Assembly (NCBI GenBank): GCA_017795025.1
Contig: CP051243.1
Span: 2,690,897-2,754,896, forward strand
DNA: 64,000 nt
Source of the DNA: Flavobacteriales bacterium
GTDB lineage: Bacteria > Bacteroidota > Bacteroidia > Flavobacteriales > Schleiferiaceae
Reading direction: 5' to 3'
In this document: positions 36,413 to 45,845 of the stretch, piece after piece
Layout: every line of letters begins with the position of its first letter
Position numbering within the stretch: position 1 is the first letter of the stretch
Notes under the pieces: generated by a model
Seen by the model: the letters and a program-made list of their open reading frames with translations, nothing else
Told to the model about the DNA's origin: nothing
Databases searched by the model: none
Program-made: the position numbers and the translations under genes

Positions 36413-37278
36413 GTATGGAGGCCTTTTATATCATATTAACCGGAGCCCTGGTGGCGGGTAGTGCGGCATTGCTGGGAAGCTTTTTGGTGCTGCGTAAAAT
36501 GGCTATGCTCGGCGATGCCATTTCCCATGCGGTTCTCCCAGGAATTGTAATCGCGTTCTTAATCTCCGGGCATCGCGAAAGCTTGAGCCTATTAATTGGA
36601 GCGGCCGCCAGTGGACTTTTAGCCACTTTTTTAATCGAGCTACTACACCGAAAGGCTAGGCTGCAAGAAGACGCCTCGATTGGAATTAGCTTTACCTGGC
36701 TTTTTGCGATTGGGGTGCTGTTGATTAGTGCTTATACTGGGCAGGTGGACCTAGATCAAGAATGTGTATTGTACGGTGAGATTGCCTATGTGCCCTTAGA
36801 TCAAATAAGCTTAGGAAGCTTAGGGTCGGGTCCCCGCCCCACCTTAATTGCCGGCGGCCTTTTTGTGCTTAGCTTAAGCTATGTTATCATTTCCTTTAAA
36901 GGCTTAAAGCTCCTTTCCTTTAATGAAGATTATGCGAAATCCCTGGGGGTACGCACGCAGCTATGGCACTTTAGTTTTATGGCCATGGTTTCATTAGTCA
37001 CCGTTTTGGCTTTCGAAATTGTAGGAGCAATTTTGATTGTGGCCCTTTTGGTGGTTCCTGCGGCAACCGCTTATCTACTTAGCCGCTCGCTTATCCCCAT
37101 GCTCGTTTTAGCCGTGGTTTTAGGAGCCTTGGCTAGCTTTGGCGGTTACTATCTTGCCGTGGCCTTAAATGGAAGTATTGCAGGCGGAATGGTTAGCCTT
37201 GCGGGCGCCTTAATGCTGATTACCGTGCTAGTATTGCGGTTTCAAAAAGCGAAAGCAAATCCCAAGGCGCTGAAATAG
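36409..37278 (+). CDS. Second metal ABC transporter permease
   Basis: 289 residues; a ZnuB/MntC-type permease with eight or nine membrane segments, e.g. ALVAGSAALLGSFLVLRKMAMLGDAISHAVLPG and VALLVVPAATAYLLSR (each shorter than the whole helix set). It overlaps the fused permease by 4 bases (ATGA) and probably forms a heterodimer with it. It lacks the C-terminal DtxR domain, so the complex would carry one sensor per transporter. Last gene of the operon; no clear terminator in the 75 bases that follow. Confidence 0.92.
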   Translation: MSMEAFYIILTGALVAGSAALLGSFLVLRKMAMLGDAISHAVLPGIVIAFLISGHRESLSLLIGAAASGLLATFLIELLHRKARLQEDASIGISFTWLFAIGVLLISAYTGQVDLDQECVLYGEIAYVPLDQISLGSLGSGPRPTLIAGGLFVLSLSYVIISFKGLKLLSFNEDYAKSLGVRTQLWHFSFMAMVSLVTVLAFEIVGAILIVALLVVPAATAYLLSRSLIPMLVLAVVLGALASFGGYYLAVALNGSIAGGMVSLAGALMLITVLVLRFQKAKANPKALK

Positions 37279-37326
37279 AGCATCATAAGCCCTAAAAAAA
37301 GATCTTACTCGCATTAGTTCCGGAAG

Positions 37327-37334
37327 TATATTTG
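37327..37334 (+). promoter_or_regulatory. Candidate -7 element for the 2OG-Fe(II) oxygenase gene
   Basis: TATATTTG matches TAnnTTTG, 20 bases before the ATG at 37354. The -33 region is not a clear TTG. Confidence 0.4.
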
Positions 37335-37353
37335 CGCACTTTTTTTGTCGTAG

Positions 37354-37980
37354 ATGAACTATACCCAAGCCTCCATTGCGGAGCTTGCCGATGCTCTGGC
37401 AGAGCAGGAGCTGGTAATATTGGATCAATTTTTAGCCCCTGAGGAATGGGAAGCCATCCTTGAGGCTTTTACTTTCTATGCCGATAGCAATGCTTTTAAG
37501 CCTGCAGGTATCGGAAATACTTATCTCTATACCCAAGATAAATCCGTCCGATCAGATCGCATTAAGTGGTTGGCTAAAAGCCCTGATAATAGCGCTTTGG
37601 CTGAGTTTAGTAAAAGGATACATCAATTGATGGAGGCCCTAAAGCCTCAGCTTTTTTTAAGCTTAAGAGATATCGAAATGCACCTGGCCGAGTATCCTCC
37701 AGGGGCCCACTACGATAAGCATGTGGATCAGTTTAAACTAAATGGTCACCGCATCCTTTCTTTTGCCTGCTATTTAAATCCCAGTTGGAGCTCGGGCGAT
37801 GGTGGTGAACTTAGGATTCATCACGATGATCATTTTTTCGACATCAGTCCAATTGCTGGCCGACTGGTGCTTTTTAGAAGCGATACAGTTTTGCATGAGG
37901 TCTTACCTTCCAAGGCGATGCGGCGCAGTATTACTGGCTGGATGCTGGATCGACCCATTGACTACCCGGTTCAGGAATAG
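37354..37980 (+). CDS. 2OG-Fe(II) oxygenase, prolyl-hydroxylase-like
   Basis: 208 residues. Double-stranded beta-helix dioxygenase with iron ligands His123 and Asp125 (in HYDKHVDQF) and distal His181 (in TVLHEVLP); Arg191 (in RRSITGWM) would bind 2-oxoglutarate. GGELRIHHDDH and GRLVLFRSD are typical of the P4H-like/PiuC-like branch. It may hydroxylate a protein side chain; the target is unknown. It lies just after the metal uptake operon but has its own promoter candidate. Confidence 0.87.
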   Translation: MNYTQASIAELADALAEQELVILDQFLAPEEWEAILEAFTFYADSNAFKPAGIGNTYLYTQDKSVRSDRIKWLAKSPDNSALAEFSKRIHQLMEALKPQLFLSLRDIEMHLAEYPPGAHYDKHVDQFKLNGHRILSFACYLNPSWSSGDGGELRIHHDDHFFDISPIAGRLVLFRSDTVLHEVLPSKAMRRSITGWMLDRPIDYPVQE

Positions 37981-38039
37981 ATTGCAAATTTTTATTACAT
38001 TGTATAAGTTGCTAAAGGTCAGGTTTATAGCTTTTAGGA

Positions 38040-38079
38040 GCAGGTCGAAAAAAAAATCACTCAAGACTTGCTTTTTTTT
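38040..38079 (+). terminator. Possible terminator with long loop
   Basis: GCAGGTC (38040-38046) can pair with GACTTGC (38065-38071, one G-T), with an 18-base loop and eight Ts following. It is about 60 bases after the oxygenase stop. The long loop makes it less certain than the other terminators. Confidence 0.45.
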
Positions 38080-38160
38080 GGCGAAGCCATACCTTCATGG
38101 TGCATATTTGTAAGTAGCAAAGTAGAATTACCCACTAAATTAGGAACCAAATAATTTAAG

Positions 38161-38490
38161 ATGTCTGCCCCCAAACAATCGGAAGCAAAGCGTCGCATAA
38201 TTGTGGATTACAAGAATGTAACGAACGAAATTTTAGACTTATTTACCGACCGCTACCCCTATGGTTACGATGATAGTGATATCATCCGCTTTAAGAACGC
38301 CAAGGGAGAAATGGTGCGCGCGGTCCCTTTTGAAACTGCCGACACCAAGTATCTTGTTAAGGTGAGCGTTCAAATGGATCAGCAGATTGAAGCCTTTCTG
38401 GAAGACGAGGATGATGATAGCGATTCGGGAGGGGATGATAGTAGCCCCGATCTCGAAGACGTGGCATCGGACGAGGATCTCGACGATTAA
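38161..38490 (+). CDS. Conserved-looking small acidic protein of unknown function
   Basis: 109 residues. The first 75 residues look globular (KRRIIVDYKNVTNEILDLF, YPYGYDDSDIIRFKNAKGE). The last 30 are almost all Asp, Glu, Ser and Gly, ending SDEDLDD. There is no signal peptide or membrane segment. The acidic tail resembles those of nucleic-acid-mimicking or partner-binding proteins, but no function can be assigned. It overlaps the next gene by one base (TAATG). Confidence 0.72.
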   Translation: MSAPKQSEAKRRIIVDYKNVTNEILDLFTDRYPYGYDDSDIIRFKNAKGEMVRAVPFETADTKYLVKVSVQMDQQIEAFLEDEDDDSDSGGDDSSPDLEDVASDEDLDD

Positions 38491-38957
38491 TGCGCTTAAA
38501 ACTAGTTGACTACCTATTAGTTGGTTTGCAGGGAGTATTATTTGTCGCCTACCTGTGGCCAGTTAATTTAAACTATGAGTTGCCGCAACTTCCCCATTGG
38601 CCCATGGTTTTGGTGATGATTTTTGCCGCTTTCTTAATTGTAGGGGCTCTGCTTCAATTAGGGCATACCCTTAGCCCTTTCCCCAAGCCTAAAAGTAATT
38701 CAAAGCTCCTCTCCGGAGGGGTTTTTGCTTTGGTTCGACACCCCATATACAGTGGTCTTATTTTAGCCGCCGGGGCTCGGGCTATCTATCAGCAATCCGC
38801 TTATCAGCTCATATTATCAGCCGTCTTTCTACTTTTCTTTTTCCTTAAAAGTCAGTACGAGGAGGCTAATATGCAAAGGCAGTTTCCCGAATATCAGGAT
38901 TATAAAAAAAGAACGGGTAGGTTTTTTCCCCGACTATTTTCGACTCAACCAAAGTAA
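38490..38957 (+). CDS. Isoprenylcysteine carboxyl methyltransferase-like membrane protein
   Basis: 155 residues with four or five membrane segments. The signature GGVFALVRHPIYSGL and a later SQYEEANMQRQFPEYQDYKKR match the ICMT/PEMT-type membrane methyltransferase family, which use S-adenosylmethionine. Bacterial members have diverse or unknown substrates. It is coupled to the acidic protein gene and overlaps envC by 24 bases at the 3' end. Confidence 0.8.
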   Translation: MRLKLVDYLLVGLQGVLFVAYLWPVNLNYELPQLPHWPMVLVMIFAAFLIVGALLQLGHTLSPFPKPKSNSKLLSGGVFALVRHPIYSGLILAAGARAIYQQSAYQLILSAVFLLFFFLKSQYEEANMQRQFPEYQDYKKRTGRFFPRLFSTQPK

Positions 38958-40295
38958 GGGGTTCACCGGCTTGTCGTCCTTCCAAACTTCGAAGTGCAAG
39001 GTGGTTTGTGAGGTGATAGGATTGGTGTAGGTGGTCCCTATCTGCTGCCCGGCTTCCACCTTTTGATCTTTTTCAACCGTAACATCTTTAATGCCCAAGT
39101 AAACGGTAAAGTAGTTTCCGTGAGAAATCACCACCGCAAGTTGGCCATTCGGTAATCGGAAGCGTCGGCTCACTTCTCCTCCAAACACGGCCTTAACGGG
39201 GGTGTTCCCCTCGGTGGAAATATCGACACCTTTGTTATCGATGATTACCGATTTAACAACAGGGTGACGTTGAGGCCCGAAATTCCCGGTAACCAATCCG
39301 CGCTCTACCGGCCAGGGTAAACGTTTTTGATTGGCCTCGAAGCTGGCTGCTAAGGTGCGAGCTGCCGGTGTTAACTCAAAGCTCTCGGGTTTGGCAATAG
39401 CGGGTTTATTTTCGGCCGCTCTGGCCTTTTCGGCAGATGCAATCAATCCTTCCAAACGTTCTTTAGTGGTGTTGCTACTAAAATCTCGTCCGCGTTGTAA
39501 GCCTAAAGCAATGGCTCGGTCTTCGAGCGCTTTTCGGGCCGCAAGAGCCTTGGCACGTGCAATTTCTTCGGCAATAACTTTTTGGATTTGAGCCTCTACC
39601 TTCGCCGCTTCTCTAATTTTTTCCTTGAGTTTTTTCTCAAGGTCCTTTTCCATTGCAGAATAGGTTTTTATCGCCTCCTCTTGACTGAGCTTTTCATTGC
39701 TTAGCTTTCGGTTTTCTTCCTGTAACTGACCCCGCACCGCATTTTTACGCACTTTTTGAACCCGTAAGCGGTCGATAGCGGCATCTAATTCTGCTTCTTT
39801 AGCTTCTATTTCCTTAATTTTTTGCTGTCGGAAAGCACTGTATTGCTTGAGGTATTCAATACGACGGATAGCTTGATTAAAGTCTTCAGAAGAAAGAATA
39901 AACATTAAGCGGCTGGAGTTTTTTCTGCTCTTATAGGCTTGTTGTATCATGTGAGCGTACTGCTTCTTCTGACGCTCCACTTGTACTCTCAAGGTGTCAA
40001 TCTCCTCTTGCAGTTCCTGCTCCTCTTCTTCCATTAAAACTACCTCCCGATCGAGGGTGCGGATTAACTTTTCGCGGAGCTTAATTTTTTGCTGAACCGT
40101 TTCGATAGTACCGAGAGAGTTTTTTCGGTCTTTTTTCGTTTCGGCTAAGATGCGGTTGGCCAGCTCAATTTCATCCATTAAGCGAACCTTTTGCGCTTCT
40201 AACTCTTGCCGTTTCTCAGTCTGTGCCTGAGCCGAGCTCCATCCGATAAGGAGGATAAATAAGATTAAAATTAACCTAGATCGGCTCATATCCAT
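38934..40295 (-). CDS. envC: EnvC-like murein hydrolase activator with degenerate LytM domain
   Basis: 453 residues. Signal peptide ending SSAQAQ, long coiled coil (about 25-275), then a C-terminal LytM/M23 domain (about 340-453). The zinc motif HxxxD is changed to NKGVD, the HxH motif is TLHFEV with only one His, and the YAHL motif is YLGI. These losses mean no peptidase activity, as in EnvC, which instead activates cell-wall amidases during division. Last gene of the minus-strand group from 45718. The 5' end overlaps the DUF4292 gene by 20 bases. Confidence 0.9.
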   Translation of the reverse strand: MDMSRSRLILILFILLIGWSSAQAQTEKRQELEAQKVRLMDEIELANRILAETKKDRKNSLGTIETVQQKIKLREKLIRTLDREVVLMEEEEQELQEEIDTLRVQVERQKKQYAHMIQQAYKSRKNSSRLMFILSSEDFNQAIRRIEYLKQYSAFRQQKIKEIEAKEAELDAAIDRLRVQKVRKNAVRGQLQEENRKLSNEKLSQEEAIKTYSAMEKDLEKKLKEKIREAAKVEAQIQKVIAEEIARAKALAARKALEDRAIALGLQRGRDFSSNTTKERLEGLIASAEKARAAENKPAIAKPESFELTPAARTLAASFEANQKRLPWPVERGLVTGNFGPQRHPVVKSVIIDNKGVDISTEGNTPVKAVFGGEVSRRFRLPNGQLAVVISHGNYFTVYLGIKDVTVEKDQKVEAGQQIGTTYTNPITSQTTLHFEVWKDDKPVNPLLWLSRK

Positions 40296-41058
40296 CGGGG
40301 ATTCGGAAAGGGAAGGAAAGGTTTTCGTCGATACTTAGATCGGTAACTTCTAAATCTAAAACAAGTTCAGTTTGGGACAGGTATTCCAAATGAATTTTAC
40401 TGGGAAAACGGTGTTCCTCAAAGGATTGGTATTCTTTAAGGTCGATGACCAAATTTTGACCTTGTTCCGGGCGACGTAAGCGGTAGTTAATGGGGCGGAA
40501 AAACTCCGGTTCAAAACTTTGATGTATTTGCGGAACCCCCATACTTGGCGGACCTTGCCCCTCCTCGCTAGGGACATTGCTTAACTGATAGAATCCGGGC
40601 TGATAGTTTTGATACCACTGCTGGTCGTCCTTTAAAAACCCCGCACTTAACACGGCCATTAGGGGAGCAAAATCGAATTGAAAGCCAATTTTTTGAGCCA
40701 GCTCCTCGCTACTGCCGGAAGAGTAGGTCCGATCAAGCCGATTAAAATAAGAGCCCTCCTCAGCGCTAAGCAGACCACGAGCCACTTTTAAACCCAAAAT
40801 AGGGTCGGCTAAGTCTATCCAAATAAGACTGTCTTTAGCAATGCGGATTTCGATGCGAAAGCTTTGGCGGCTACTTTCTGTTTGATAACGTCCTTTGCCC
40901 CGCAGTTTAAGAGTTTTAAACGCTAGGCTGCTATCCTCCAGTTTCTCAATTAAGTCTTTGGTTTTGATATACGGAGGCGCTCCTTCAGGGAGATTTACCT
41001 TAGGAGTACAGGCCTGCGTGAGCAAAACGGCCATCATAATTAAACCAAACTTTCGCAT
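40276..41058 (-). CDS. DUF4292 lipoprotein
   Basis: 260 residues. Lipoprotein signal with lipobox TQAC. The body is a beta-rich fold of the LolA/LolB-like type (FKTLKLRGKGRYQTESSRQS, then IRIAKDSLIWIDLADPILG), which is the DUF4292 family. It lies between a TPR protein (TAATG one-base overlap) and envC, the usual Bacteroidota order. A LolB-like role in lipoprotein insertion has been suggested by fold; this is inference. Confidence 0.82.
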   Translation of the reverse strand: MRKFGLIMMAVLLTQACTPKVNLPEGAPPYIKTKDLIEKLEDSSLAFKTLKLRGKGRYQTESSRQSFRIEIRIAKDSLIWIDLADPILGLKVARGLLSAEEGSYFNRLDRTYSSGSSEELAQKIGFQFDFAPLMAVLSAGFLKDDQQWYQNYQPGFYQLSNVPSEEGQGPPSMGVPQIHQSFEPEFFRPINYRLRRPEQGQNLVIDLKEYQSFEEHRFPSKIHLEYLSQTELVLDLEVTDLSIDENLSFPFRIPDGYEPI

Positions 41059-42755
41059 TAGGGAACTTGATTTAGTTTCTTCTTGAGACTTTCAGAGGCA
41101 TTGAGCTCTAATGCTCTTTGATATTGGGACTTGGCTAATTCTGTTTCGTCCAAGGCCATAAGAATATCGCCGTAATGCTCCAAGATCTCCGCTTCATCTG
41201 GCCCCATAAACTTTACAGCCTTTTCAATTTTTTCCCGAGCTTCTTTTGGGCGTCCTAATTGATACAAAATCCAAGCTTCGGTATCTAGGTATACCGGATT
41301 ATTCGGGCTAATCTGATTAGCCCTTTCACTCATTTGAAGCGCTTCCGTAAGTCGCTCTTTACGTAAGGAGAGGTAATAGGCATAATTGTTTAGGGCCCCG
41401 GCGTGCTTGGGGTTAACGTTTAAAACCTCCTCAAAATGGTAATCGCTTTCCTGGTGGTCTTCTAAAAAGTGAAACACTTCGGCCAGTTGCAGGTGAAATT
41501 CTGTTTGCAGGCGGGCATTATTAAAAACAAAGGCCAAACCGTCTTCCAGATAATCCCTGGCTTTACTGTATTCTTCCGCTTCCTTAAAGGCAATACCCCC
41601 CAAAAGGTAGGGTAAGGGTTGGTTAGGAAAGGCCAGCATCGCTTGCGGAGCATCTTCGCGTAAAGCGGCAAAGTTTCGGTTTTGAATTTCAATTAGCAGG
41701 ATTTGCTCCCAAATCTGAAACTTCTCCCCATACTCCAAAGCCTTCTTGTAGTAGCGAACGGCCTCTTCATCTTTTCCATCTCGCGACAGGTAATCGCCAT
41801 AAAGCGCATAAACGCGTGGGTCTTCGGGTTCCTGACTAACGATTTGATCGAGCAGCTGAAAGCTTTCGGCTCTCAACGTAGAATCGGCACTTGATGCTTC
41901 AAAGAGGCTCAGTAGAACCGCGATTTTACGCTCCATGTCCATTTGCTTACTCTGCATCGCTTTTTTTAGATGGTAAAGCGATTTTCTAAAGTCACCATTA
42001 TTTTGATGATAGTTAGCTAGGTCCAGATGAGGCCGCGGGTCTAAGGAATCGACTTCCAGCATGCTTTGAAAAACGGCAAAGGCTTTTTCGGGTTTTCCAT
42101 TTGCTTGATAAAGTTGCCCTAAAGCGCCCCGATAGTCCATATTTTTTGGATAGGCCTCAATCAACTTTTCCAGCTCTTTGCGGGCGCCATCAAGGTCACC
42201 GATTTCTAAATAGAGACTCTTCTTTTGATTCGAAACCTCCTCTTGAAGGCCTATGAGACCTTCGAGTCGATCGAGCTCCTTAATGGCCAGGGCAGGGTTG
42301 CCGTTTCGATAATAAGCTTCCGCTAATTGAAAGCGTAAGTCTTCATTATTGGGCTGCTTAGCTAGTGCTTCTTGTAAACTTTGAATAAGTAATTGGGACT
42401 TGCCAAACTGACCGTAGATCGATAGTTTCAGGCGGAGGTACCAATTGTTATCTGGTTCTAAAGCGGCGGCACGTTCGGCATAAAAGATGGCATCCTGCTC
42501 CACTTCATCACTCGCATACAGCTGGGCAAGCTCATAGCAAACCAATGCATTGGAAGGATCCTTTTGGTAAAGGGCCTCAAAGATTACCAATGCCTTTTCA
42601 TGCTCTTCCCGCAACTTCGCATTTTGAGCGGCAAAGAACTGCTCATTAAAAAGCCGCAGCCTTTCACCAACCAGGGAGTCCTGGGCAGAAAGGCTGAGAC
42701 CACTTAATAGAATTAAGGTGTAAAGCAGGTATTTATTCCAAAACGCTGTAATCAC
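41058..42755 (-). CDS. Secreted tetratricopeptide repeat (TPR) protein
   Basis: 565 residues from a GTG at 42755, chosen because it gives a clean signal peptide (MITAFWNKYLLYTLILL..., cleavage after LSAQ); a TTG at 42803 would add 16 residues within the upstream gene. At least ten TPR units fill the protein, e.g. NWYLRLKLSIYGQFGKSQLL, PEKAFAVFQSMLEVDS, HAGALNNYAYYLSLRKERL. It is probably periplasmic or outer-membrane associated and mediates protein contacts. It overlaps the nucleotidyltransferase gene by 23 bases and the DUF4292 gene by one. Confidence 0.85.
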   Translation of the reverse strand: MITAFWNKYLLYTLILLSGLSLSAQDSLVGERLRLFNEQFFAAQNAKLREEHEKALVIFEALYQKDPSNALVCYELAQLYASDEVEQDAIFYAERAAALEPDNNWYLRLKLSIYGQFGKSQLLIQSLQEALAKQPNNEDLRFQLAEAYYRNGNPALAIKELDRLEGLIGLQEEVSNQKKSLYLEIGDLDGARKELEKLIEAYPKNMDYRGALGQLYQANGKPEKAFAVFQSMLEVDSLDPRPHLDLANYHQNNGDFRKSLYHLKKAMQSKQMDMERKIAVLLSLFEASSADSTLRAESFQLLDQIVSQEPEDPRVYALYGDYLSRDGKDEEAVRYYKKALEYGEKFQIWEQILLIEIQNRNFAALREDAPQAMLAFPNQPLPYLLGGIAFKEAEEYSKARDYLEDGLAFVFNNARLQTEFHLQLAEVFHFLEDHQESDYHFEEVLNVNPKHAGALNNYAYYLSLRKERLTEALQMSERANQISPNNPVYLDTEAWILYQLGRPKEAREKIEKAVKFMGPDEAEILEHYGDILMALDETELAKSQYQRALELNASESLKKKLNQVP

Positions 42756-43737
42756 CAATGGAGATTTCCGTAAACTTTCCGTCAAACTTTGCTTTGTTAC
42801 CAATCATTGAATTGCTCAAGTTGGCATTTTTTACTTCACTTTCTTCTTGAATTAGCACATCACTAAGGGTGCTGTCGCTAACTACTGTGCCGGCTCCAAC
42901 ACTAACGCGAGGGCCAACGGTGCTGTTGCTGATTTTGGCACCAGGGCCAATAAATACCGGTGGAATAATGGTGGCATTTTCCAATTGGGCATCTGGGCTA
43001 ACCAATTCTTCTTCGCCTTCTAAGAAGCCAAGAATTTTACCGTTGGTTTCAACCGTTACATTTTTATTCCCGCAATCCATCCATTCGGATACGGTACCAC
43101 TGGTAAAGTTTTTACCCTTGGTTTTCATGTTTTCAAGAGCATTGGTGAGTTGATACTCACCTTTGTCCTTAATGTCATTATCAAGCAGATACTGCAGCTC
43201 GTCGCGCAGATTCTCACCATCCTTAAAATAATAGATTCCGATAATCGCTTCATCAGAAACAAATTCTTCGGGCTTTTCGACAAAGTCCGTAATGATTCCG
43301 GCTTCATTCTTTTTTACGACCCCAAAAGCTTTGGGGTTGTCCACGCGTTTCGTCCAAATTACACCGTCACTTTGGGTGTCTAAACTAAAGTTGGCTCGGA
43401 AAAGCGTATCTGCAAAAGCGACTACTAAGTTGCCTTGCATACTTTCTTTGGCACAAAGAATGGCGTGTGCCGTACCTAATGGCTGATCTTGATAGTAGAT
43501 GCTTCCCTTAGCGCCAAGGCTTTCGGCGATATTCTTCAAGTTACTTTCTACTTCGGCACCAAAATCTCCAATGATAAAAGCAATTTCATCTACTTTCTCA
43601 CCGGCAACTTTCACAATGTCCTCTACCAATCGCTGAACGATGGGTTTTCCGGCAATGGGAATTAGGGGCTTAGGTACGGTTAAGGTGTGGGGGCGAAGTC
43701 GGCTACCACGGCCGGCCATAGGTACAATGATTTTCAT
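42733..43737 (-). CDS. Sugar-1-phosphate nucleotidyltransferase
   Basis: 334 residues. N-terminal nucleotidyltransferase domain with VPMAGRGSRLRPHT and PKPLIPIAGKPI, and later ISDFVEKPEE-like IITDFVEKPEE. C-terminal left-handed beta-helix (about 240-320: NATIIPPVFIGPGAKISNS, VGPRVSVGAGTVVSDS). It makes an NDP-sugar for cell-surface polysaccharide; the exact sugar cannot be told. Found between dut and the TPR gene in the usual Bacteroidota order. Confidence 0.88.
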   Translation of the reverse strand: MKIIVPMAGRGSRLRPHTLTVPKPLIPIAGKPIVQRLVEDIVKVAGEKVDEIAFIIGDFGAEVESNLKNIAESLGAKGSIYYQDQPLGTAHAILCAKESMQGNLVVAFADTLFRANFSLDTQSDGVIWTKRVDNPKAFGVVKKNEAGIITDFVEKPEEFVSDEAIIGIYYFKDGENLRDELQYLLDNDIKDKGEYQLTNALENMKTKGKNFTSGTVSEWMDCGNKNVTVETNGKILGFLEGEEELVSPDAQLENATIIPPVFIGPGAKISNSTVGPRVSVGAGTVVSDSTLSDVLIQEESEVKNANLSNSMIGNKAKFDGKFTEISIGDYSVLE

Positions 43738-43775
43738 ATCAATGAGGGTGTTTGGATGTCAAGTTTAGTTACAAA

Positions 43776-43792
43776 ATTAGGCTTTGCCTAAT
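43776..43792 (-). promoter_or_regulatory. Short perfect inverted repeat between dut and the nucleotidyltransferase gene
   Basis: ATTAGGC-TTT-GCCTAAT, 7-bp arms. On the minus strand it lies 32 bases after the dut stop and is followed by TTTTG, so it could be a weak terminator. It also overlaps a TAATTTTG element that could be the -7 of the nucleotidyltransferase promoter, so it may instead be a regulatory site. Confidence 0.4.
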
Positions 43793-43823
43793 AATAGAAG
43801 GTATTATCTAAATCTTATTTAAA

Positions 43824-44258
43824 TTATACTCCGGTACTCCCAAAACCGCCACTACCTCGAGCGGTATCATCGAGGGCTTCAACGGCTTCCCAATCGATCC
43901 GCTCGTAGCGTGCAAGAACAAGTTGGGCAATACGTTCACCAGGTTCAATTTTAACGGGTTCATTGGAAAGGTTTACCAAAATTACTCCCACCTCTCCGCG
44001 GTAATCGGCATCGATGGTGCCGGGACTATTTAATACGGTTAAACCCTTTTTGTAAGCCAAGCCGCTTCGCGGTCTAACTTGCGCTTCGGTACCTTCGGGG
44101 AGGGCCAGGAAAATGCCGGTTTTAATCAGCTCGCGTTGCAAGGGCTCGAGGATTATTGGCGCCTCAAGGACCGCTTGTAAATCGAGGCCTGCAGCATGGT
44201 CCGATTGGTACTTAGGCAATGGAAAAGGGGAACGATTGATTACGCGTACTTTACTCAT
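43824..44258 (-). CDS. dut: dUTP diphosphatase
   Basis: 144 residues from ATG 44258, which overlaps the flippase stop by 4 bases (ATGA); the longer form from 44297 is unlikely. All five trimeric dUTPase motifs are visible: [39 protein letters not shown] and the flexible P-loop-like tail [10 protein letters not shown]. It hydrolyses dUTP to dUMP, preventing uracil in DNA. Confidence 0.95.
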   Translation of the reverse strand: MSKVRVINRSPFPLPKYQSDHAAGLDLQAVLEAPIILEPLQRELIKTGIFLALPEGTEAQVRPRSGLAYKKGLTVLNSPGTIDADYRGEVGVILVNLSNEPVKIEPGERIAQLVLARYERIDWEAVEALDDTARGSGGFGSTGV

Positions 44259-45718
44259 CTTCGTTTTAAAGCTTTTAATTGGGGCCATTCCAGCCAAATC
44301 AATAATGCTAAATAGGCACTAAAAACTAAAAGGCCATAAACCCAGTAGTGATCCAGCAAATAGTAAACTACAATGCTACCCACTAAGGATACTCCCAGGT
44401 AAAGACTAATGGCTCGTAAGGGATAGCTGGTGCGATGGTGCTTCTGATTTAGATAAAAGGAGAAGCCGGTAATGGCCGCATAAGAAATTAGGGTGGAAAG
44501 CGCCGCTCCGGTATAATCAAAAACAGGAATAAGGATTAAACTACTAATCACCGTAAAGGCTAAACCAAAGAAGTTAATGTAGATACCCATGCGGGTTTTA
44601 CTTTCTAGCTTATACCAAATGTTGAGGTTAAAGTTAATTCCTAAAAGAAGGTTTGCAAAAAGTAAAATAGGCACAATATGCCAGCCTTCCCAATATTTGG
44701 GGTGAATAAAATGGGTCCATTGTAGTAGGTCGGTAAAGCACACCAGTCCTAAGAAAATCAAGCTTTGAACCATCACGAAGTAGCGCATTACTTGCGACAT
44801 TTTCGATTTAAAGTCCCCCTCTTGATTAAAGAAGAAGGGCTCGGCGGCAAAGCGAAAGGCTTGAATAAAGAGGGTCATGAAGGTGGCAATCTTCATCATG
44901 GCGGCAAATACCCCCATCGACACTTTATTGGTGTCTTCAGGAAGCAAGAATTTCATAAATGGAACTTGGGCCTTTTCATTAAAAACGCCCGCCAAACCAG
45001 CAATTACCAGAGGGCTGGCATAAAGCAGCATTTGTTTAATAAGACTAAAATTGAGGGCTAGCTTAACCTTTAAAAGCTGCGGCAGGAACAGCAACATCAT
45101 AAACAAATTACCAATCAGGTTAAACAAGAAAACATATTTAACCCCCTCTTTTGGATCATATATTTCGTGCACCCAAGAATCCGCCGCTGCATCTTCGGCA
45201 AGCGAGTGAAACAGCCAGAAATAAACCAGGTTTAAGCCTACCATCAGTCCAATGGTGCTAAGCCGAATCTTTAAAAAGAGCATCGGCTTATTTTCGGCCC
45301 TTAAGCGCGCAAAGGGAACGGCGGCAATGGCATCCATAGCCACAATAGCCATCATCCACAACAGTAAAAAAGGTTGCTCCTCATACTGAAGTACCACCGC
45401 TAGCTTATCGTTAAAGAAGAACACGAGGCCTAGCAACAGGGCACTACTAAAAATCGTGAAGAGTAAAGCGTGGCTAAAAACAGTGTCGCTATTATAGCGT
45501 TCATCGCGGTTAAAGCGAAAGAAGGCCGTTTCCATGGCGAAGGTTAGAATTACCATTAAAAAGGCAATCATGGCATAGAGGTCGGAAATAACACCGTAGT
45601 CGGCCTTTGCAATAACATCGGTATGCAAAGGGGTAAGAGCAAAATTGAGTAAACGCGCTAAAATGGTGGTTAAGCCATAGATAACGGTTTGAGAAGCTAA
45701 ACTGCGTAGTGATGACAT
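44255..45718 (-). CDS. Polysaccharide flippase (Wzx/MOP superfamily)
   Basis: 487 residues with 13-14 membrane segments. It begins [19 protein letters not shown], the typical start of MATE-like oligosaccharide flippases. It should move lipid-linked sugars across the inner membrane. It is first in the group flippase-dut-nucleotidyltransferase-TPR-DUF4292-envC, pointing to envelope polysaccharide and cell-wall functions being expressed together. Confidence 0.88.
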   Translation of the reverse strand: MSSLRSLASQTVIYGLTTILARLLNFALTPLHTDVIAKADYGVISDLYAMIAFLMVILTFAMETAFFRFNRDERYNSDTVFSHALLFTIFSSALLLGLVFFFNDKLAVVLQYEEQPFLLLWMMAIVAMDAIAAVPFARLRAENKPMLFLKIRLSTIGLMVGLNLVYFWLFHSLAEDAAADSWVHEIYDPKEGVKYVFLFNLIGNLFMMLLFLPQLLKVKLALNFSLIKQMLLYASPLVIAGLAGVFNEKAQVPFMKFLLPEDTNKVSMGVFAAMMKIATFMTLFIQAFRFAAEPFFFNQEGDFKSKMSQVMRYFVMVQSLIFLGLVCFTDLLQWTHFIHPKYWEGWHIVPILLFANLLLGINFNLNIWYKLESKTRMGIYINFFGLAFTVISSLILIPVFDYTGAALSTLISYAAITGFSFYLNQKHHRTSYPLRAISLYLGVSLVGSIVVYYLLDHYWVYGLLVFSAYLALLIWLEWPQLKALKRR

Positions 45719-45818
45719 AGGCGCTGCCTGCTAATGTAAGTCCTCTTGGGCATTGCTTTAATTGGAAACTTCGCATATTTCTACACGGCTGTATTAACAA
45801 CGCCGCGCAGGCAATTTT

Positions 45819-45826
45819 TATATTTG
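45819..45826 (+). promoter_or_regulatory. Candidate -7 element for the M28 peptidase/gpsA operon
   Basis: TATATTTG, a full match to TAnnTTTG, 20 bases before the ATG at 45846 in the divergent gap with the flippase gene. The -33 TTG is not clear. Confidence 0.4.
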
Positions 45827-45845
45827 AGGCCCTAATTAGAAAAGC

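Noticed and set aside
37799-38113. Plus-strand open frame overlapping the oxygenase 3' end
   Set aside because: It is out of frame with the oxygenase, runs into the terminator-like region and shows no protein features.
45510-45800. 96-codon minus-strand frame at the flippase 5' end
   Set aside because: It is an alternative frame of the flippase N-terminus with no independent support.
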